A stretch of 64,000 nucleotides of DNA, taken from assembly GCA_013388685.1 (NCBI GenBank), contig JACAET010000061.1, positions 1 through 64,000 of the forward strand, in the 5' to 3' direction. The position numbers were made by a program, and so were the translations under genes. Position 1 is the stretch's first letter. The number at the start of each line of letters is the position of its first letter. This DNA is from Chloroflexota bacterium. Its GTDB lineage: Bacteria; Chloroflexota; Anaerolineae; Anaerolineales; Villigracilaceae. The notes under the pieces were generated by a model. The model was not told where the DNA came from. It did no database searches and worked only from the letters and a program-made list of their open reading frames with translations. Below are positions 32,761 through 40,635 of the stretch, piece after piece.

Positions 32761-33280
32761 TATGAGGCGCTATCTGTCAAGGCACCGCGATTTGCGCGTA
32801 GGCAATAAGTTATATGAGATGGATGTGGGTGTTTATTGGGCTTTACGGACTTGGCACCTTGGATACTTGACAACCAAGCCGCCCGCTTCACTCCTACGGG
32901 ACGGCTGATTCTGCTTCGGATGGCTGATTCTCCCTCCATGCTATTTCTGATTACAAATCATCTCAAAAATGTCGCCCTGAGCCATTGCCAGCGGATAAAT
33001 CCGCCGGCTACGCCCACAAAGTCGGCTAAAACCGACTGCCAGCCCGCTTATGAACTGCACTTTCGCCAATTTTGTTTAACCGCCATATATGGTGGCAGGA
33101 AAAGCGTCAAAGCACCAAATATGGCGGCTTTCTCCCCGAAAATTTCGCATAAACCATAAAAAGGCGAAACTACAGGAAAATTAACAAATAAGTACCGTAA
33201 CCACATAGTTGGCGCTGCCGAAGGCGTCTAACGCCAACAGGCGCATTAGAGAACGCGCCCTGCGCTTCGACCGACTCTTT
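32761..33280. repeat. Gene-free 520-base tract made of short inverted repeats
   Basis: No convincing gene. The tract holds several palindromes: GCGGATAAATCCGC and AGTCGGCTAAAACCGACT (about 32991-33044), CCGCCATATATGGTGG with an inverted partner in ACCAAATATGGCGGC (33080-33130), GTTGGCG...CGCCAAC (33208-33238) and the dispersed GGCGCATTAGAGAACGCGCC (33240-33259, also near 10364). A 107-codon frame runs through it but has no ribosome-binding site and no recognisable protein features. Confidence 0.55.
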
Positions 33281-33841
33281 TTATGGAGCGGTGTAGAACA
33301 ACCGAAACAGTTCTTCTCCCGTTTTTTCGCCTGCCGTTTCGAAATATCCCTGAATGGGCACACGGAAGGCGATGGCTTCGGCTGCGCTTTTCTCGAACCT
33401 GAATTCGACAAACCCTGGTTGTGGTCCTGCCAGGTTTTCGGGCGGGATGCCGTCCACTACCAGCATGACTTCATAGATCCAGTCGCCGAATGTTTCGTAA
33501 TCGTCCAGGCGTTCGACAGGCACGGTGACGTAGAAGTCGGTTTGCATGGGGAGGAAGCGGACGATTTGCCCGTCGCTGCCGAGGCAGTTTTCGCCGTAGG
33601 CTGTGGCGTGTGAGGTGGAGTTGGGGATGAGCGATTGGATCATCCAGTCGAATTGGGCGGTGAGGTCGGGGAGGTTTTGCGTTGCCCATTGGTAGCCGCA
33701 TGGAATGGAGGATGTATCCTGTGTAAGCGGCGGGGCAGTCTCGGTGGGGATTTGGGGCGACAAAGGCTGAGGCGTGGATAAAGCCGCTGAGCACGCGCCC
33801 AGGATGAGGGTCAGAAAGAGAAGCGTGAGTTTTGTCTTCAC
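33281..33841 (-). CDS. Small lipoprotein, unrecognised
   Basis: 186 residues with a lipoprotein signal (LFLTLILGAC, Cys17) and a Thr/Pro linker, then a mixed alpha/beta domain (GYQWATQNLPDLTAQFDWMI ... FVEFRFEKSAAEAIAFRVP) I cannot place. Its ATG overlaps the stop codon of the M20 amidohydrolase gene by four bases, so it is translated from the same mRNA. Confidence 0.75.
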   Translation of the reverse strand: MKTKLTLLFLTLILGACSAALSTPQPLSPQIPTETAPPLTQDTSSIPCGYQWATQNLPDLTAQFDWMIQSLIPNSTSHATAYGENCLGSDGQIVRFLPMQTDFYVTVPVERLDDYETFGDWIYEVMLVVDGIPPENLAGPQPGFVEFRFEKSAAEAIAFRVPIQGYFETAGEKTGEELFRLFYTAP

Positions 33842-35028
33842 TTGAGCAGGTCTGCGGCGGCGGTCGCCATCAGTGCAACGCCGTTGATGAGGGCTTGTTC
33901 ATCGAAGTCGAATTTGGGATGATGATGGTTGTAGTTGAGGTTCTTTTCGGGGTTTGCCGAGCCGATGAAGAAGTAACAGCCGTCCGCTTTTTCCTGCATG
34001 TAGCCCATGTCTTCGGCGCCCATGGTGAGGTAGGGGTAGTCGGCGATGGGGGTTTCGGGGAAGACCAATTGCGCCGAACGCTGGACGCTGGCGGCGACGT
34101 GTTCGTTGTTGATGACGGGCGCTGTGACCTGTTGGATGGTGATTTCGGCGGCGCATCCCAGAGAGGAGGCGATGCCCGTGACGATTTGTTCGAAGCGCTG
34201 GAGGACGAGGGCGCGGATGTCGGGGTCGAAGGTGCGGATGGTGCCGTTGAGTTCGGCGGTTTGGGGGATGATGTTGAAGGCGGTGCCTGAATGGATGGAG
34301 GTGACGCTGACGACGGCGGGTTTGAGGGGCGGGACGTTGCGCGCGATGATGGTTTGCAGGGCAGCCGTGATGTGTGCGGCGCACACGACGGGGTCGGTGG
34401 TGGTTTCGGGGGCGGCGCCATGACCGCCTTTGCCTGTGAGTTTGATTTTGAAGAGTTCTGCGCCCGCCATGACGGGTCCTTTGGCGACGTGTATCCAGCC
34501 GAGGGGTTTGTCGTTCCACAGGTGGAGGGCGAGAGTCTTTTCGACTTTGGGAGAGTCGAGCACGCCGTCGCGCATCATCATGAGTGCGCCGCCGACTTCT
34601 TCGCCGTTGGTGCCTTCTTCGGAGGGCTGGAAGCAGAATTTGATGCTGCCTGCCAGTTGGTGTTTGTGTTCGTTGAGGATTTTGGCAACGGTCAGCCCGA
34701 TGGCGATGTGACCGTCGTGCCCGCAGGCGTGCATGACGCCGGGGTTGGTGGAGGCGTATTCTGCGCCTGTTTCTTCGGTGATGGGGAGGGCGTCCATGTC
34801 GAAGCGGAGCAGGATGGTGGGACCTGGTTTACCGCCTTCCAGATAGCCGACTACGCCCGTTTTACCGACGCCTTTGGTGACTTCAAGACCGAGGGCTTCG
34901 AGTTCTTTTGCGACGATGCCGCTTGTGCGGATTTCCTGGAAGCCGAGTTCGGGGTGACGGTGGAGGTCGCGGCGCAGGGCTTGGGTGTAGGGGAAGAGGT
35001 CTCTGGCTTGCTGAAGGAAGGTGGTCAT
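33838..35028 (-). CDS. M20 family amidohydrolase (HipO/AbgB-like)
   Basis: 396 residues from the ATG at 35028. It has the amidohydrolase start YTQALRRDLHRHPELGFQEI, the metal-binding GVMHACGHDGHIAIG, CFQPSEEGTNGEE and the late MGAEDMGYMQEKADGCYFFIG. Family members cleave N-acyl amino acids such as hippurate or N-acetyl-amino acids, using two metal ions. It is in line with a PIG-L deacetylase gene upstream and overlaps a lipoprotein gene downstream. Exact substrate unknown. Confidence 0.92.
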   Translation of the reverse strand: MTTFLQQARDLFPYTQALRRDLHRHPELGFQEIRTSGIVAKELEALGLEVTKGVGKTGVVGYLEGGKPGPTILLRFDMDALPITEETGAEYASTNPGVMHACGHDGHIAIGLTVAKILNEHKHQLAGSIKFCFQPSEEGTNGEEVGGALMMMRDGVLDSPKVEKTLALHLWNDKPLGWIHVAKGPVMAGAELFKIKLTGKGGHGAAPETTTDPVVCAAHITAALQTIIARNVPPLKPAVVSVTSIHSGTAFNIIPQTAELNGTIRTFDPDIRALVLQRFEQIVTGIASSLGCAAEITIQQVTAPVINNEHVAASVQRSAQLVFPETPIADYPYLTMGAEDMGYMQEKADGCYFFIGSANPEKNLNYNHHHPKFDFDEQALINGVALMATAAADLLK

Positions 35029-35039
35029 GGGGGCTCCGT

Positions 35040-35072
35040 TTTCAGGTTGGAAGGTTGGAAAGTTGGAAGGTT
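35040..35072. repeat. GGTTGGAAGG tandem low-complexity repeat
   Basis: Three imperfect copies of GGTTGGAA(A/G)(G) fill the gap between the PIG-L stop codon and the amidohydrolase start. A copy in the other orientation lies at 27456-27475, at the end of the LOG-family gene. Confidence 0.5.
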
Positions 35073-35789
35073 CTAACTGTATTTGACTATTCTGAATTTT
35101 TCTTCGTAGCGCGGGTTTTCTTCGGTACTGTCTTCGGCGCGGCGGGATTTGAGACGTTCGATGAGTTTTTGGGAGTCTTGTACCTGGGTTTTGTGCTGGA
35201 GGATGGCTTGAATTTTGATTTCCCAAGTATCGGTGACGTCAATGGTGACGTTTGGCTGGTTTGTCAGCGAACACCAGACCTCCTTCGGCATGTGCGGCTG
35301 GAAGCCTTCTTCGAGCAGCTCGGGAAAGTAGACGGGGTTGCCTGCGGCGGGGAAGACGGCGTCCAACACGACTTGTCCTGCGGCGCGGTGGTCGGGGTGG
35401 TTGATGCCGTAGGCGGCGAAGAGGTTTTGGGGGTCGCAGGTGACGAGAATGTCGGGTTTGTGGCGTCGTATTTCGCGGACGACTTCGCGGCGCAGGTTCA
35501 GGTCGGGGACGAGGTAGCCGTCGGGATGGTCGAGAATGTGGACGGCTTGCGCGCCGATGACGTTCGCTGCGGCGTACTGTTCTTCGTGGCGGATAGCGCA
35601 CAGCCTGTCGGGGGTCATGGCGGGGTCGGTGGCGGGGTTGAAGCCTTTGTCGCCACAGGTGAGCAGGAGGTAGGTGATGTGGTGTCCTTCGTGCGCCCAT
35701 TTGGCGAGTGCCCCGCCGCAGAAGAATTCAGGGTCGTCGGGGTGTGCGAGGATGACGAGGATGTGTTGGGGGGAGATCCAGGGTTCCAT
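35073..35789 (-). CDS. PIG-L/LmbE family deacetylase
   Basis: 238 residues. The metal-binding motif AHPDDPEFFCGG lies near residue 15, and the partner His is in YGINHPDHRAAGQ. The family removes acetyl groups from N-acetylglucosamine-type sugars in glycolipids, thiol cofactors or antibiotics. The nearby amidohydrolase could act on a related amide, but this is a guess. A second PIG-L gene is at 58845. Confidence 0.9.
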   Translation of the reverse strand: MEPWISPQHILVILAHPDDPEFFCGGALAKWAHEGHHITYLLLTCGDKGFNPATDPAMTPDRLCAIRHEEQYAAANVIGAQAVHILDHPDGYLVPDLNLRREVVREIRRHKPDILVTCDPQNLFAAYGINHPDHRAAGQVVLDAVFPAAGNPVYFPELLEEGFQPHMPKEVWCSLTNQPNVTIDVTDTWEIKIQAILQHKTQVQDSQKLIERLKSRRAEDSTEENPRYEEKFRIVKYS

Positions 35790-35882
35790 ACTCGGCGGTT
35801 AAGTTTCAGACGTAATGCGCCTGGTGTCAAGTGTTTTTGGAGAAAGCATTGTTCTCGCCCTGTCAAACTTATCATTATTTTG

Positions 35883-35911
35883 TTGACACTTCGATGCGAA
35901 TTTGATAATAT
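35883..35911 (+). promoter_or_regulatory. Consensus-like promoter of the Fe-S protein gene
   Basis: TTGACA (35883-35888), a 17-base spacer and TAATAT (35906-35911), giving a leader of about 31 bases that contains AAGGAG. Confidence 0.75.
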
Positions 35912-35948
35912 CAGTCTCATTCACTACCAAACAACCAAGGAGATTAAC

Positions 35949-36365
35949 ATGCTGGAAGAAATCAACGTCAAAACGGTAGTCGAAAGCACCCCGATTATTT
36001 CTCTGACAACCACCGCGGCGGATGCGGTTAAAAACATTCTGGCGGAACGCAAATTGGATGGATACGCCCTGCGCGTGTACGTGGCTGGGGGAGGATGCTG
36101 CGGCGTGAATTTCGGCATGGCGCTCGACAACAACATTCGCGAAGTGGATTCTGCTTTTGAAATAAACGGCGTTACGGTGGTGGTGGACGAGGTGTCCATT
36201 GATTACTTGCGCGGCGCGCGCATTGATTTTGTCAACGATCCCGTACGCGGATCGGGCTTTGCTGTGGACAGCCCGATGGCAAAAACCGGCGGTTCCTGCG
36301 CGTGTAATAGCGAAAACGAATCCGGTTCCTGCGGTTGCGGGGGATCCTGCAGTTGCGGACACTAG
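35949..36365 (+). CDS. HesB/IscA family iron-sulfur protein with Cys-rich tail
   Basis: 138 residues, ATG eight bases after AAGGAG. The core is a normal A-type Fe-S carrier: LRVYVAGGGCCGVNFGMALD with Cys50/51, then IDYLRGARIDFVND and GSCAC with Cys117 and Cys119, spaced about 66 residues from the first Cys as in the family. Such proteins deliver clusters to apo-enzymes. Odd: after the normal end there is a short tail with four more Cys (128, 130, 134 and 136) in GSCGCGGSCSCGH. It has its own promoter and terminator. Confidence 0.9.
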   Translation: MLEEINVKTVVESTPIISLTTTAADAVKNILAERKLDGYALRVYVAGGGCCGVNFGMALDNNIREVDSAFEINGVTVVVDEVSIDYLRGARIDFVNDPVRGSGFAVDSPMAKTGGSCACNSENESGSCGCGGSCSCGH

Positions 36366-36401
36366 TGATCTTCGGCGTGTTTTCACACCCTTTGGTATTC
36401 G

Positions 36402-36434
36402 AAACGACTCACTTCTGGTGAAGTGGGTCGTTTT
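36402..36434 (+). terminator. Intrinsic terminator after the Fe-S protein gene
   Basis: AAACGACTCACTTC and GAAGTGGGTCGTTTT pair around TGGT (one G-T step) and end in TTTTG. It separates this gene from the convergent SH3 gene. Confidence 0.8.
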
Positions 36435-36458
36435 GTTACACGCCAGTTCGAGAACGCC

Positions 36459-37082
36459 CTACCGGCTGCGCAGATAGGAGATGACAGCCCCGAAAAAACC
36501 GAACAGTCCCAAGCTAAGAATTAACAACCCGGTTGGGAAGCCTGCCGCTTCCGATGGAACCGTCTCGGTAAAAGCGGGCAGGTCGAGAGGAGGGGGAGGC
36601 GTAAAAGTCGGGAGGCGTGTAGGGGTCTGTTGACCGATGAACGCCGCTTCCAATCTTGGGTCAAGGGTAGGGGTCGAAATGGGCGTTGGGGTGGGCGGAA
36701 TATCCACCAGCGGAAGAAAAGCGCCTGGAGAAAGCCCTACGTACAATCCGTATACCCACCCCGTAGAGCCTGGCACGCCGGGGTAATAGATCTGGATCCA
36801 TTCCAAACGATCCCGGGCGCGACCCAGCGCGGGCGCGGTTTCGTTTGCAAGCAGAATCCCAATTGCCGGATAATCGAACGAACCCGGTCCTGCGTAAACA
36901 AAAATCGTGTCGAAGCTTGGATCCACTTTGATGGTGGGACCTGCCGGTGTACCGGTGACCGTGGGAACGGAACCGGTGGGTTGTTGCGCCAGAACAACGG
37001 AGGGCTCGGGTTCGAAAAGACCCAATAGAAGAACTGCGACGGATGCGCCGAATAGAATGAAGATCTGTCCCTTGAGCTGCAT
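36459..37082 (-). CDS. Secreted SH3-like protein with C-terminal membrane anchor (copy 1)
   Basis: 207 residues with an N-terminal signal or anchor helix (IFILFGASVAVLLLGLF), an SH3b-like domain (IFVYAGPGSFDYPAIGILLA, then WIQIYYPGVPGSTGWVYGLY), a Thr/Pro linker (TPTRLPTFTPPPPL) and a terminal membrane helix followed by YLRSR. SH3b domains often bind cell-wall peptides. It begins five bases after the stop codon of a paralogue with the same layout and linker. Confidence 0.8.
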   Translation of the reverse strand: MQLKGQIFILFGASVAVLLLGLFEPEPSVVLAQQPTGSVPTVTGTPAGPTIKVDPSFDTIFVYAGPGSFDYPAIGILLANETAPALGRARDRLEWIQIYYPGVPGSTGWVYGLYVGLSPGAFLPLVDIPPTPTPISTPTLDPRLEAAFIGQQTPTRLPTFTPPPPLDLPAFTETVPSEAAGFPTGLLILSLGLFGFFGAVISYLRSR

Positions 37083-37087
37083 GAGAC

Positions 37088-37675
37088 TTACTGCCTGCCA
37101 AGCGCCAAAGATATTGTGTAAACGGCAATGCCGATGAGTGTCAGACTGAACACGATCACCCCTGCGGCAAGACCGGATGGACGGCTGGAGGATGTGTCTG
37201 AAAAACTTTGCGGCGTCAAGGGCGGCGGGGGCGTGAAGGTTGGCAGGCGTGTGGCTGTGGGTTGGAATATAAACGCCGCGGCAAACGTTGGATTGACGGT
37301 GGCGGTTGCAATTTGCGTTTGCGTGGGAGGCGGTTCCACGACTCTGAGTTCACCGCCCGAAACACTTACATAAGCGGCGTACAACCAGCCAACGCCGCCT
37401 GGCGCATCGGGGTAGGCGACCTGCACCCATTCGCGTCCCGGTGAGACGCCCAGTGCCGGCAATACATCACCTGGCGACACCCTACCGACAATCGGATAGT
37501 AGACGGTGCTGGGACCTCCGCGCACATTGATGGGTTCGCTGTAGATCACGGTGACCACCACGCCCGATTGCGCTTCCACCTCCGCCCGTGCCTGACGCGG
37601 CAAAATCACCATGCCCAAGCCGGCAATCAGCACGGCCGCTATCAGACTTGGGAAATAAAACCGAATCTTTTTCAT
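37088..37675 (-). CDS. Secreted SH3-like protein with C-terminal membrane anchor (copy 2)
   Basis: 195 residues from the ATG at 37675. Signal helix FPSLIAAVLIAGLGMVIL, SH3b domain (INVRGGPSTVYYPIVGRVSP, then WVQVAYPDAPGGVGWLYAAY), the same TATRLPTFTPPPPL linker as its downstream neighbour and a final membrane helix. N-V-R-x-G-P at the start of the SH3b domain is the usual bacterial form, so this copy is the less altered one. It is divergent from the zinc-ribbon gene at 37748. Confidence 0.82.
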   Translation of the reverse strand: MKKIRFYFPSLIAAVLIAGLGMVILPRQARAEVEAQSGVVVTVIYSEPINVRGGPSTVYYPIVGRVSPGDVLPALGVSPGREWVQVAYPDAPGGVGWLYAAYVSVSGGELRVVEPPPTQTQIATATVNPTFAAAFIFQPTATRLPTFTPPPPLTPQSFSDTSSSRPSGLAAGVIVFSLTLIGIAVYTISLALGRQ

Positions 37676-37702
37676 ACCGTAGACAAAGATATACATGAAA
37701 TA

Positions 37703-37740
37703 CGACGACAAATCGTCGCCGCTGATAAAAGGATTATAAT
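37703..37740 (+). promoter_or_regulatory. Leaderless-type promoter with palindrome at the -35 position
   Basis: A perfect TATAAT (37735-37740) ends seven bases before the ATG at 37748. No -35 consensus exists; instead a palindrome CGACGA-CAAA-TCGTCG (37703-37718) ends 16 bases upstream of the -10 box, where an activator or repressor could bind. Confidence 0.6.
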
Positions 37741-37747
37741 CTAAAAC

Positions 37748-38332
37748 ATGGAACGCCGAATCCTGCACGGAAGCATCAAACCGGGCGATATTGCCCATGC
37801 CTTGAGGGCGGAATTCAACCGTGGCAACCTGCACGCCCAAACGGTCGGAAACGGGGATAGACTTGCCGTCCAAATTGCCACACGTCTGGAGGCGCAATCC
37901 GGCGGGCAAACCGCCATGACCGTTGCCATCCAAAAACATCCCGATGGAGTCATAATCGAAATTGGGCAGCAGGCATGGCTGGGAGTAGCGGCAAGCCTTG
38001 GAAAAACCGCCATTTCCGCCCTGCGTAACCCGCTAAGCCTGCTGGGACGGTTGGATGACCTAGCGCAGGATATTGAAAACCTGCAATTGCAGGAAAGGGT
38101 TTGGCGGGTGGTTGATCGCACCGCGGCGGCTTTGGGCGCGTCTCGTGAACTGTCCGAGCGTTTGCAACGAGTTGTATGTGCCTATTGCGGTACCGCCAAT
38201 CCGTTGGGGGAGGGGGCGTGTCTTGCCTGCGGCGCTCCCCTTGGAGACGCGCATCCCACAACCTGCCCGAATTGCGGTTTCGCCCTGGGAAGGGACGAAC
38301 TGGTTTGTCCGAACTGCAAGCGGAAATTATAA
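37748..38332 (+). CDS. Zinc-ribbon protein, function unknown
   Basis: 194 residues. The N-terminal 110 residues are a mixed domain (ILHGSIKPGDIAHALRAEFN, then QTAMTVAIQKHPDGVIIEIG), the middle is helical (LLGRLDDLAQDIENLQLQER), and the last 55 residues hold two C-x2-C zinc ribbons (VCAYCGTANPLGEGACLACG and TCPNCGFALGRDELVCPNCK). No membrane segment. It is the first gene before the FHA/SEDS cluster and may be part of it, but it has its own promoter and the next gene has another. Confidence 0.7.
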   Translation: MERRILHGSIKPGDIAHALRAEFNRGNLHAQTVGNGDRLAVQIATRLEAQSGGQTAMTVAIQKHPDGVIIEIGQQAWLGVAASLGKTAISALRNPLSLLGRLDDLAQDIENLQLQERVWRVVDRTAAALGASRELSERLQRVVCAYCGTANPLGEGACLACGAPLGDAHPTTCPNCGFALGRDELVCPNCKRKL

Positions 38333-38367
38333 AACTCTGATTCGCCGAAATTGCAAGATATTTGTTC

Positions 38368-38396
38368 TTGTCGGTTTTACGCCTCCCCCCTATAAT
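38368..38396 (+). promoter_or_regulatory. Promoter of the fhaA-rodA cluster
   Basis: TTGTCG (38368-38373), a 17-base spacer and a perfect TATAAT (38391-38396), 32 bases before the chosen ATG at 38429. Confidence 0.7.
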
Positions 38397-38428
38397 TGGA
38401 AAATGATGTAAAAATAAAAGGCGCGATC

Positions 38429-39289
38429 ATGAACTTGAAACTCGACCAATTGGAAGCCAGGCTGCAATCCCTGTTTGAGGACCGCCTGCTGGCTGTCCTG
38501 CCAGGGGTTAAACGCGAAGACCGGGTGATTCAAAAACTGGCGCTTGCTCTCAAACAGGCTCTTGTTGAATATCAGGCAAACGACTCGTCTATGCCAAACA
38601 CTTTCACCTTGATCACCTCCGTGGGCGCGGCGCCGATGTGGAGAGAGCCAAAGGTGCTTGACGCGCTAAAGAACATTATCGGCGCGTCCTTCCGGGATGT
38701 GGGCTTGAGTCTGGAAACCCAGCCCGTCATTACGGTCGCAACGGATGAATCGTACTCCGAGCGCGAAGTCTCGGTCGTGGTGTCCCACAGATTGGAATCG
38801 GTGGAGGAAACAAAAGGCATGTCGGTTGATGCAGGCAAAAAAGACGACAAGAACGTGGACACGATCCCGGAAAACGCCTTCCTTATCGTCGAGGGCGTCA
38901 AGGTGTATCCGCTCAAAGACCCGGTGGTCAACGTCGGGCGAAGGCTGGAAAATCATCTGGTAATTGACGACCCGCGTATTTCGCGAAATCATGCACAGTT
39001 ACGCGCGATCAATGGGCGGTATGTTCTCTTCGACCTGAACTCCACGGGCGGCACATTTGTCAACGGACAGCGCACCAGCCAGACGGTTCTGTATCCGGGG
39101 GATGTCATTTCGCTGGCTGGCGTGGCGTTGATCTTCGGTCAGGACAATCCCCCGCCCCGCCCGGATCTTATGGAAACCTCTCCCTATAAAGACCCCAACG
39201 CCAGCGAAAGACCGACTGCAACCCTCGACCAAAATACGGTTGATATCAAAACCGACAGACTTCCCCAAGACAAACGTTCGCATAAATGA
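38429..39289 (+). CDS. fhaA: DUF3662 and FHA domain protein (FhaA-like)
   Basis: 286 residues from the ATG at 38429. The N-terminal 110 residues match DUF3662 (FhaA N-terminal domain: LEARLQSLFEDRLLAVLPG then LALALKQALVEY). A C-terminal FHA domain follows (VNVGRRLENHLVIDDPRISR, NHAQLRAINGRYVLFDLNST, GGTFVNGQRT), with the Arg, Ser and Asn residues for phosphothreonine binding. In actinobacteria FhaA sits beside fhaB, rodA and pbpA and links Ser/Thr kinase signalling to cell-wall synthesis. The same order is seen here, but no kinase gene is in the window. Confidence 0.9.
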   Translation: MNLKLDQLEARLQSLFEDRLLAVLPGVKREDRVIQKLALALKQALVEYQANDSSMPNTFTLITSVGAAPMWREPKVLDALKNIIGASFRDVGLSLETQPVITVATDESYSEREVSVVVSHRLESVEETKGMSVDAGKKDDKNVDTIPENAFLIVEGVKVYPLKDPVVNVGRRLENHLVIDDPRISRNHAQLRAINGRYVLFDLNSTGGTFVNGQRTSQTVLYPGDVISLAGVALIFGQDNPPPRPDLMETSPYKDPNASERPTATLDQNTVDIKTDRLPQDKRSHK

Positions 39290-39765
39290 CCGCGGCGATC
39301 TTTCTCGGACTGCGGATCGTTTTAGCCTTAGCGCTGTACCTGTTTTTATGGCGGGTCTTGCAAACGCTCCGGCGGGAGGTGGAGAGTCACGGTGTATTTC
39401 TCGCGGCGCAGATAAAGCCGGGTATCCAGGTGGAGGCGAAAATGGAAAACGGCGCAGAACACCATTACCGCTTCAAACAAACGGAGGTGGTCATTGGGCG
39501 CAGTCTGCACTGCGATATTTCCCTTTCGGATGAAGCCCTTTCCGCAAGCCATGCCCGTCTTTCCTATCATCATGGGCAGTGGTGGCTGGAGGACATGGAA
39601 TCCACCAACGGTACGTTTCTTAACACGCATCGTATTGTAGTGCCGACTGTGCTTGTGACAGGCGACCAGTTTCGTTGCGGCAATACTCTTTTTTCGCTGC
39701 GGGTCGATCTGGCAGACGGGCGAATCTCTCAGGGCATTCAAAACGAAATCGGAGGTTCAACATGA
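39286..39765 (+). CDS. fhaB: Membrane-anchored FHA domain protein (FhaB-like)
   Basis: 159 residues: one N-terminal membrane helix (FLGLRIVLALALYLFLWRVL) and a cytoplasmic FHA domain (VVIGRSLHCDISLSDEALSA, SHARLSYHHGQWWLEDMEST, NGTFLNTHRI). GR, SxxH and NGT motifs for phosphothreonine recognition are all present. Its start overlaps the fhaA stop as ATGA and its stop overlaps the mtnP start, so all three are coupled. Confidence 0.9.
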   Translation: MTAAIFLGLRIVLALALYLFLWRVLQTLRREVESHGVFLAAQIKPGIQVEAKMENGAEHHYRFKQTEVVIGRSLHCDISLSDEALSASHARLSYHHGQWWLEDMESTNGTFLNTHRIVVPTVLVTGDQFRCGNTLFSLRVDLADGRISQGIQNEIGGST

Positions 39766-40625
39766 CAGAGCAAACCACCATGGCAATCATCGGCGGCTCG
39801 GGGTTGTATTCCATGCAGGGGTTGGAAAACATCAAAGAACTGCAACTCGATACGCCATTTGGAAAACCCAGCGCGCCCATTCTCATCGGTACCTTGGAAG
39901 GGATGCGGGTCGCCTTTCTCGCCCGCCACGGCATAGGTCATCACATTACCCCCAGCGAAGTACCCTATCGCGCCAACATCTATGCCTTGAAATGGCTGGG
40001 CGTGCAAAGAATTGTCAGTGTCAGCGCCTGCGGCTCCTTGAAGGAGGAACTTGCCCCCGGACATATCGTCATTCCCGACCAAATCTACGATCATACGCAC
40101 AAACGGGAACGCTCGTTCTTTGAGCGGGGCTTTGTCGCGCACGTCGGCGTGGCGGAGCCGTTTTGCGACGATCTCTCCGGTCAGTTGGAGGCGGCTGTAC
40201 GTCAGGCGGGGGGAGTGGTCCATCGCGGAGGAACCTTCATTACCATCGAGGGTCCTCGATTTTCCACCAAGGCGGAGTCCGGTGCTTATCGTGCCTGGGG
40301 AATGTCCATCATCGGCATGACCGCCTCTCCCGAAGCCTTTTTAGCGCGTGAAGCGGAGATCTGTTATGCCACTATGGCGCACGTCACCGATTACGATGTC
40401 TGGCATGTCAGTGAAGCACCCGTGACGGTGGAAATGGTGATCCAAACCCTGAACAGAAATACGGCGCTTGCTCAGGAGGCTGTGCGCATCCTTGTCCGGA
40501 CGTTGAAACACGAGCGCAACTGTAACTGTGGTCATGCTCTTGCATCCGCCATGATCACACGCAGAGACGTGATTCCGCCCGAAACGCTTCAAAAACTCGA
40601 CCTGCTGGTCGGCAAGTATATGTAG
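39762..40625 (+). CDS. mtnP: S-methyl-5'-thioadenosine phosphorylase
   Basis: 287 residues. It splits methylthioadenosine into adenine and 5-methylthioribose-1-phosphate in methionine salvage. MAIIGGSGLYSM, the phosphate-binding ARHGIGHHITPSEVPYRANI, VSVSACGSLKEELAPG, the substrate-loop EGPRFSTKAES and IIGMTASPEAFLAREAEICY are the PNP/MTAP family-2 landmarks. The ATG overlaps the fhaB stop codon. Its place between fhaB and the SEDS-PBP gene is unexpected: actinobacteria have the phosphatase pstP there. Confidence 0.93.
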   Translation: MTEQTTMAIIGGSGLYSMQGLENIKELQLDTPFGKPSAPILIGTLEGMRVAFLARHGIGHHITPSEVPYRANIYALKWLGVQRIVSVSACGSLKEELAPGHIVIPDQIYDHTHKRERSFFERGFVAHVGVAEPFCDDLSGQLEAAVRQAGGVVHRGGTFITIEGPRFSTKAESGAYRAWGMSIIGMTASPEAFLAREAEICYATMAHVTDYDVWHVSEAPVTVEMVIQTLNRNTALAQEAVRILVRTLKHERNCNCGHALASAMITRRDVIPPETLQKLDLLVGKYM

Positions 40626-40635
40626 CGCCTCAAGT

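Noticed and set aside
32836..33159. 107-codon frame in the palindrome-rich gap
   Set aside because: No ribosome-binding site, crosses several inverted repeats, low-complexity product.
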